Below, in pieces: positions 59,488 through 64,000 of a DNA stretch of 64,000 nucleotides (within the stretch, counting starts at the first letter, position 1; each line of letters begins with the position of its first letter). The stretch covers positions 744,001 through 808,000 of the forward strand of contig NZ_ARQM01000010.1 of the NCBI RefSeq assembly GCF_000385135.1. The letters are read 5' to 3'. The translations under genes were made by a program, and so were the position numbers. The notes below the pieces were generated by a model. That model saw only the letters and a list, made by a program, of their open reading frames with translations, did no database searches and was not told the DNA's origin. The stretch is from Promicromonospora sukumoe 327MFSha3.1. GTDB lineage: Bacteria; Actinomycetota; Actinomycetes; Actinomycetales; Cellulomonadaceae.

Positions 59488-59560
59488 GGGTGAACACCGG
59501 GTGATCTCGCGGGGTGAGCCGGTCCGGGTGAGCGCGTCGGGTGATCTCACCGGGTGAACC
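59488..59560. repeat. 13-bp periodic array upstream of the usp gene
   Basis: GGGTGA starts at 59488, 59499, 59512, 59526, 59539 and 59552, giving imperfect 13-bp units of the type CGGGTGANCNCGY. Ends 70 bp before the usp -10. Confidence 0.7.
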
Positions 59561-59629
59561 GACCCGGACCGGTCGCCCCGGGTGCGGTCCGCCTGCCGTG
59601 TGCGGCACGGACCCGGGCGTGGTGTGGGG

Positions 59630-59635
59630 TAGCGT
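59630..59635 (+). promoter_or_regulatory. -10 hexamer TAGCGT of usp
   Basis: 8 nt before ATG 59644, no ribosome site. Confidence 0.5.
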
Positions 59636-59643
59636 CGGCTGAC

Positions 59644-60009
59644 ATGACGATCGTCGTCGGACACCTCGCCACGCCCGAGGGCCAGGAGGCCCTGAGCACC
59701 GCCGTCACCGAGGCCAGGGAGCGCAAGGCCCCGCTGGTCGTCGTCACGAGCGGGAAGCGTCCCGTCGACGAGTGCCGGGCCGAGCTCGACGAGCTGGCCA
59801 GCGGCGCGGCGGCCGGCGTCGACCTGCGCGTCGAGGAAGGCACCGGCGACCTCGCCGAGGACCTGATCCGCACCGCCACCAGCACCGGCGCGGAGCTCAT
59901 CGTGATCGGCCTGCGCCGGCGCAGCCCAGTCGGCAAGCTCATCCTCGGCGCGGGCGCGCAGCGGATCCTCGTCGAGGCCCCGTGCCCCGTGCTGGCCGTC
60001 AAGGTCTGA
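59644..60009 (+). CDS. universal stress protein, single domain
   Basis: 121 residues, UspA fold. The ATP-binding pattern G-2x-G-9x-G reads GLRRRSPVGKLILGAGAQRIL, slightly altered, followed by CPVLAVKV. N-terminal TIVVGHLATPEGQEAL is typical. Role in stress tolerance is general to the family. The stop codon lies inside the first unit of a 13-bp tandem repeat. Confidence 0.9.
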   Translation: MTIVVGHLATPEGQEALSTAVTEARERKAPLVVVTSGKRPVDECRAELDELASGAAAGVDLRVEEGTGDLAEDLIRTATSTGAELIVIGLRRRSPVGKLILGAGAQRILVEAPCPVLAVKV

Positions 60010-60094
60010 GCTCACGGTCTGGGCTCACGGTCTGGGCTCACGGTCTGGGCCTCATGGTCCGGGCTCACGGACTGAGTTCACGGTCTGGGCCCGG
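60003..60094. repeat. 13-bp tandem repeat downstream of usp
   Basis: Seven units of GGTCTGGGCTCAC-type sequence (60003, 60016, 60029, 60042, 60056, 60069, 60082), the fourth with one extra base. Units 2 and 3 are identical. The first contains the usp stop codon. Confidence 0.85.
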
Positions 60095-60485
60095 CCTGCC
60101 GCATCACGCCCACACCTGAGCCCGGCCCCAACCCTGCCCCCAACCCCGGCCCGAGCTCAGCCTGAAGAGCCGAGCCTGAGCCTCGGCCATGCCCCACCTG
60201 TGCTCCGGCCATGCCTCGCCTTGACGTGCGGCCCGTCATCCCGGCGTCGGCTCCGGCCCGGGACCGTTCTGGGGCTCTGACGGGGTCCGATCCGGCCGTC
60301 GTCCCGCGCCTGGTCCGGGGCAAGTTCGCCGGATCTTCGCCAGATCGGGAATGGTGCGGGCACCCGGTTCGTTGACTCTGGGCACGCGAAATCAGAAACC
60401 CCGCGGGGTGGTCCCGCCCGACGTGACTTCGCACTGACTTTGCCCATATCACCGCGTTCGTCGCGGGGTACAGGGAGGCCGACGG
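60095..60485. other. intergenic stretch before sigA, no gene supported
   Basis: Low-complexity, Pro/Glu-codon-like sequence to about 60200, then ordinary intergenic DNA with a lone TTGACT at 60372 that lacks a matching -10. Nothing else is supported. Confidence 0.5.
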
Positions 60486-60491
60486 TACAAT
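60486..60491 (+). promoter_or_regulatory. candidate -10 TACAAT of sigA
   Basis: TACAAT followed by TATATAT, the most AT-rich stretch in the region. Gives a leader of roughly 80 nt to GTG 60577. No good -35 is visible. Confidence 0.55.
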
Positions 60492-60576
60492 ATATATGTT
60501 CGCCGGCGGAAGAAGAAGGTCCAGTGACGGCCCCGCCGGCAGTACACCGCCCCCTCGAATGCCGAAAGGTCGGTTT

Positions 60577-62247
<1,671 letters not shown>

Positions 62248-62305
62248 CCCTCGACTCACCAGCACGAACCGTCCGGACTCGAGTGGGGGTCAGGACGAGC
62301 ACCAC

Positions 62306-62353
62306 CGACGCCGGGCGGGTGATCTTCTTCGGAAGCACACCCGCCCGGCGTCG
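62306..62353 (+). terminator. hairpin terminator after sigA
   Basis: A 16-bp perfect stem (62306-62321 with 62338-62353); its loop contains a second CTTC-TTCG-GAAG hairpin. Confidence 0.85.
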
Positions 62354-62374
62354 TCGTGTGGGAGCGTGCCCGAT

Positions 62375-63958
62375 GTGTCCCCTTCGAACAGCGCCGCTCC
62401 CGCAGCAGTTCTCGCCCGGGTGATCGCGGCCGTCCTCGCCTCCCTCCTCGCCGTCGGCCTGACCACGGTGCCCGCGGCGGCGGCCGGCTACACGCTCAGC
62501 GCGTCCGGCACGACGACGACCACGGCGACCGTCTCGAAGACCCTCACGGCGGTCTACCGCTACAACGGCAGGGCGCAGAAGCGGGTCAAGGTGAACCTGC
62601 AGCGGTACAGCAACGGTGCGTGGGTCCAGGTCAAGACCGTGACGACGAACCTTTCGGGCAAGGCGTCGACGGCGGTCAAGCCGTCCGCCACGACGAAGTA
62701 CCGCTTCAAGACCACGAAGGCGACGAGCTCGACGCTCACCGTCACCGTCGTGCCGGGCTCGTGGGCGATCGCCGGCTCGGGCTACGGCCACGGCGTGGGC
62801 ATGGCGCAGTGGGGTGCCTACCAGATGGCACGCGGGGGCAGCTCCGCCGCGCAGATCCTGGGCTACTACTACCCGGGCGCGACCGTGAGCACCGCCAACA
62901 ACCCCCGCACCTCGATCGACGTGCAGGTGCTCGGCAGCTCGGGCGACCCCGCCACCACGACCCTGAGCCTGTCCGCCGGGTCCTGGCGGCTCCTGGACGG
63001 CGCCGGGGCGCAGCTCGCCACCGGCACGTCGGCCCGCAGGATCTCGATCGCCCGGACGACGTCGGGCGTGACCTCGCGGATCACCGAGAACGGCATCGTG
63101 CGGCAGAAGTTCGGCGCCCGCCCGACCCTCTACCTCGAGTGGACGGGCACCGAGTACCTGGAACCTGAAGGCGTCGCCGGGACGGTCAGCGTGTCCGGCG
63201 CGCAGGGCACCTACCGTCACGGCCGCCTGCGGATCACCAGCCCCGGCACGCTGCCGAACGTGGTCAACCAGGTGGTCATCAACGACGAGTACCTCTACGG
63301 GCTCGACGAGATGGCCTCGCTGTGGGGCACGAGCGGCTACGGGGGAGCGGCGGCCCTGCAGGCGCAGGCCGTCGTCGCGCGGAACTACGCCATCCTCGCC
63401 AAGACCGCGGGCCTGAAGGCCTCGTGCGACTGCCACCTCTACGACGACACCCGCAGCCAGAACTACACCGGCTGGAAGAAGGAGGGTGGCGCGTCGGGCG
63501 CCACCTGGCGCGCGGCCGTGGACGCCACCCGGCAGGACGCCGCCGGCACGGTCACGGTGGTGCGCAACGCGTCGGACGGCATCGCCGAGACGCCGTACTT
63601 CGCGTCGTCGGGCCGCGGGGGCAGCTTCTCCGGCACCACCAACAACCAGGACGCGTTCGGGACGGCGGCCCAGTCGCATCTCCGGCACGTCACCGACCCG
63701 TACTCCCGGCAGGCGCCGGGCAACCCGTACGTGTCGTGGACCGGCGTCCTGACCCAGGCGAAGGCCAGGAGCGTCTTCAAGCTCTCGTGGGTCCGCTCCG
63801 TCAAGGTCACCGCGCGCTACTCCAGCGGACAGATCAAGACGATGCAGGCGGTCTCCACCACGGGTGGCACCCGCACGCTCACCAAGACCGCGGAGGGCTG
63901 GCGCACCGAGCTCGGGCTCCGCGGGTCCTGGGCGGACACGGTGACCGCACGGAAGTGA
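62375..63958 (+). CDS. secreted SpoIID/LytB-domain protein
   Basis: 527 residues. Signal peptide (to about residue 38, TVPAAAA), then a beta-rich domain (about 40-125) of the kind found in actinobacterial surface proteins, then SpoIID elements. SGYGHGVGMAQWGAYQMARGG and ILGYYYPGA come first (about 135-170), and NDEYLYGLDEMASLWG with AALQAQAVVARNYAI follow later (about 300-340), so the motif order is swapped relative to Bacillus SpoIID. SpoIID cleaves peptidoglycan glycan strands; a cell-wall role is likely. GTG 62375 is preceded by GGGAG. Nothing is seen in the last 42 bases of the window. Confidence 0.85.
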   Translation: MSPSNSAAPAAVLARVIAAVLASLLAVGLTTVPAAAAGYTLSASGTTTTTATVSKTLTAVYRYNGRAQKRVKVNLQRYSNGAWVQVKTVTTNLSGKASTAVKPSATTKYRFKTTKATSSTLTVTVVPGSWAIAGSGYGHGVGMAQWGAYQMARGGSSAAQILGYYYPGATVSTANNPRTSIDVQVLGSSGDPATTTLSLSAGSWRLLDGAGAQLATGTSARRISIARTTSGVTSRITENGIVRQKFGARPTLYLEWTGTEYLEPEGVAGTVSVSGAQGTYRHGRLRITSPGTLPNVVNQVVINDEYLYGLDEMASLWGTSGYGGAAALQAQAVVARNYAILAKTAGLKASCDCHLYDDTRSQNYTGWKKEGGASGATWRAAVDATRQDAAGTVTVVRNASDGIAETPYFASSGRGGSFSGTTNNQDAFGTAAQSHLRHVTDPYSRQAPGNPYVSWTGVLTQAKARSVFKLSWVRSVKVTARYSSGQIKTMQAVSTTGGTRTLTKTAEGWRTELGLRGSWADTVTARK

Positions 63959-64000
63959 GGCCGGGCGGGCTGGACGCGCAGTCAAGTGGGGGATGAATTC

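Overview
The window is 64 kb of very GC-rich DNA with actinobacterial gene content: a qcrCAB/cta respiratory supercomplex, PknL with PASTA domains, DUF3043, DUF4192, class II DAHP synthase and PPi-dependent phosphofructokinase. The gene neighbourhoods (PPi-PFK, ROK glucokinase, LacI-controlled glycosidase/ABC locus, MocR/YczE pair) point to Micrococcales, most likely something like Promicromonosporaceae or Cellulomonadaceae. That family assignment is inference. No tRNA, rRNA, CRISPR, prophage or insertion sequence was seen.

Much of the gene content follows a backbone I recall from M. tuberculosis Rv2173-Rv2215. Backbone members here are sucB/lpdA, pepA, nadA, a glycerate-kinase relative plus an A-type Fe-S carrier, ctaC-ctaD-ctaF, trpD, ctaE-qcrC-qcrA-qcrB, a DnaQ/UvrC-type nuclease, plsC, glucokinase, fadD, class II DAHP synthase, the Rv2175c homologue, pknL and a polyprenyl synthase. 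sigA and a SpoIID-type secreted protein close the window.

Layout: 1-16 kb holds TCA/pyrimidine/NAD enzymes, peptidases and small membrane proteins. 16-31 kb is sulfur handling and respiration: a TusA-like protein with a PLP-pocket-degraded cysteine desulfurase relative, the aa3 oxidase, the bcc complex, superoxide dismutase and a second, orphan qcrB. 31-36 kb has a nuclease, an 813-residue exported protein with a Flp-type prepilin leader, and purC. 36-45 kb is a carbohydrate locus: LacI regulator, ABC importer, GH1, a secreted PF10091-type glycosidase related to beta-1,2-glucanases, and a GH13 alpha-glucosidase. 45-64 kb holds lipid, glycolytic, shikimate, kinase-signalling, isoprenoid, stress and sigma-factor genes.

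Two features recur across the window. First, about 20 genes start 6-8 nt after a TANNNT-type -10 hexamer and have no usable Shine-Dalgarno, the mark of leaderless mRNAs. Second, long palindromes sit between genes, including a sequence-conserved 44-bp family present three times, each copy 9-12 bp after a stop codon. The least explained items are that palindrome family, the desulfurase relative that kept its persulfide cysteine loop but lost the PLP lysine, the giant prepilin-like exoprotein with a duplicated four-cysteine module, the orphan QcrB, and the predicted beta-glucan locus with its repeated TTTCSGAAA operator.
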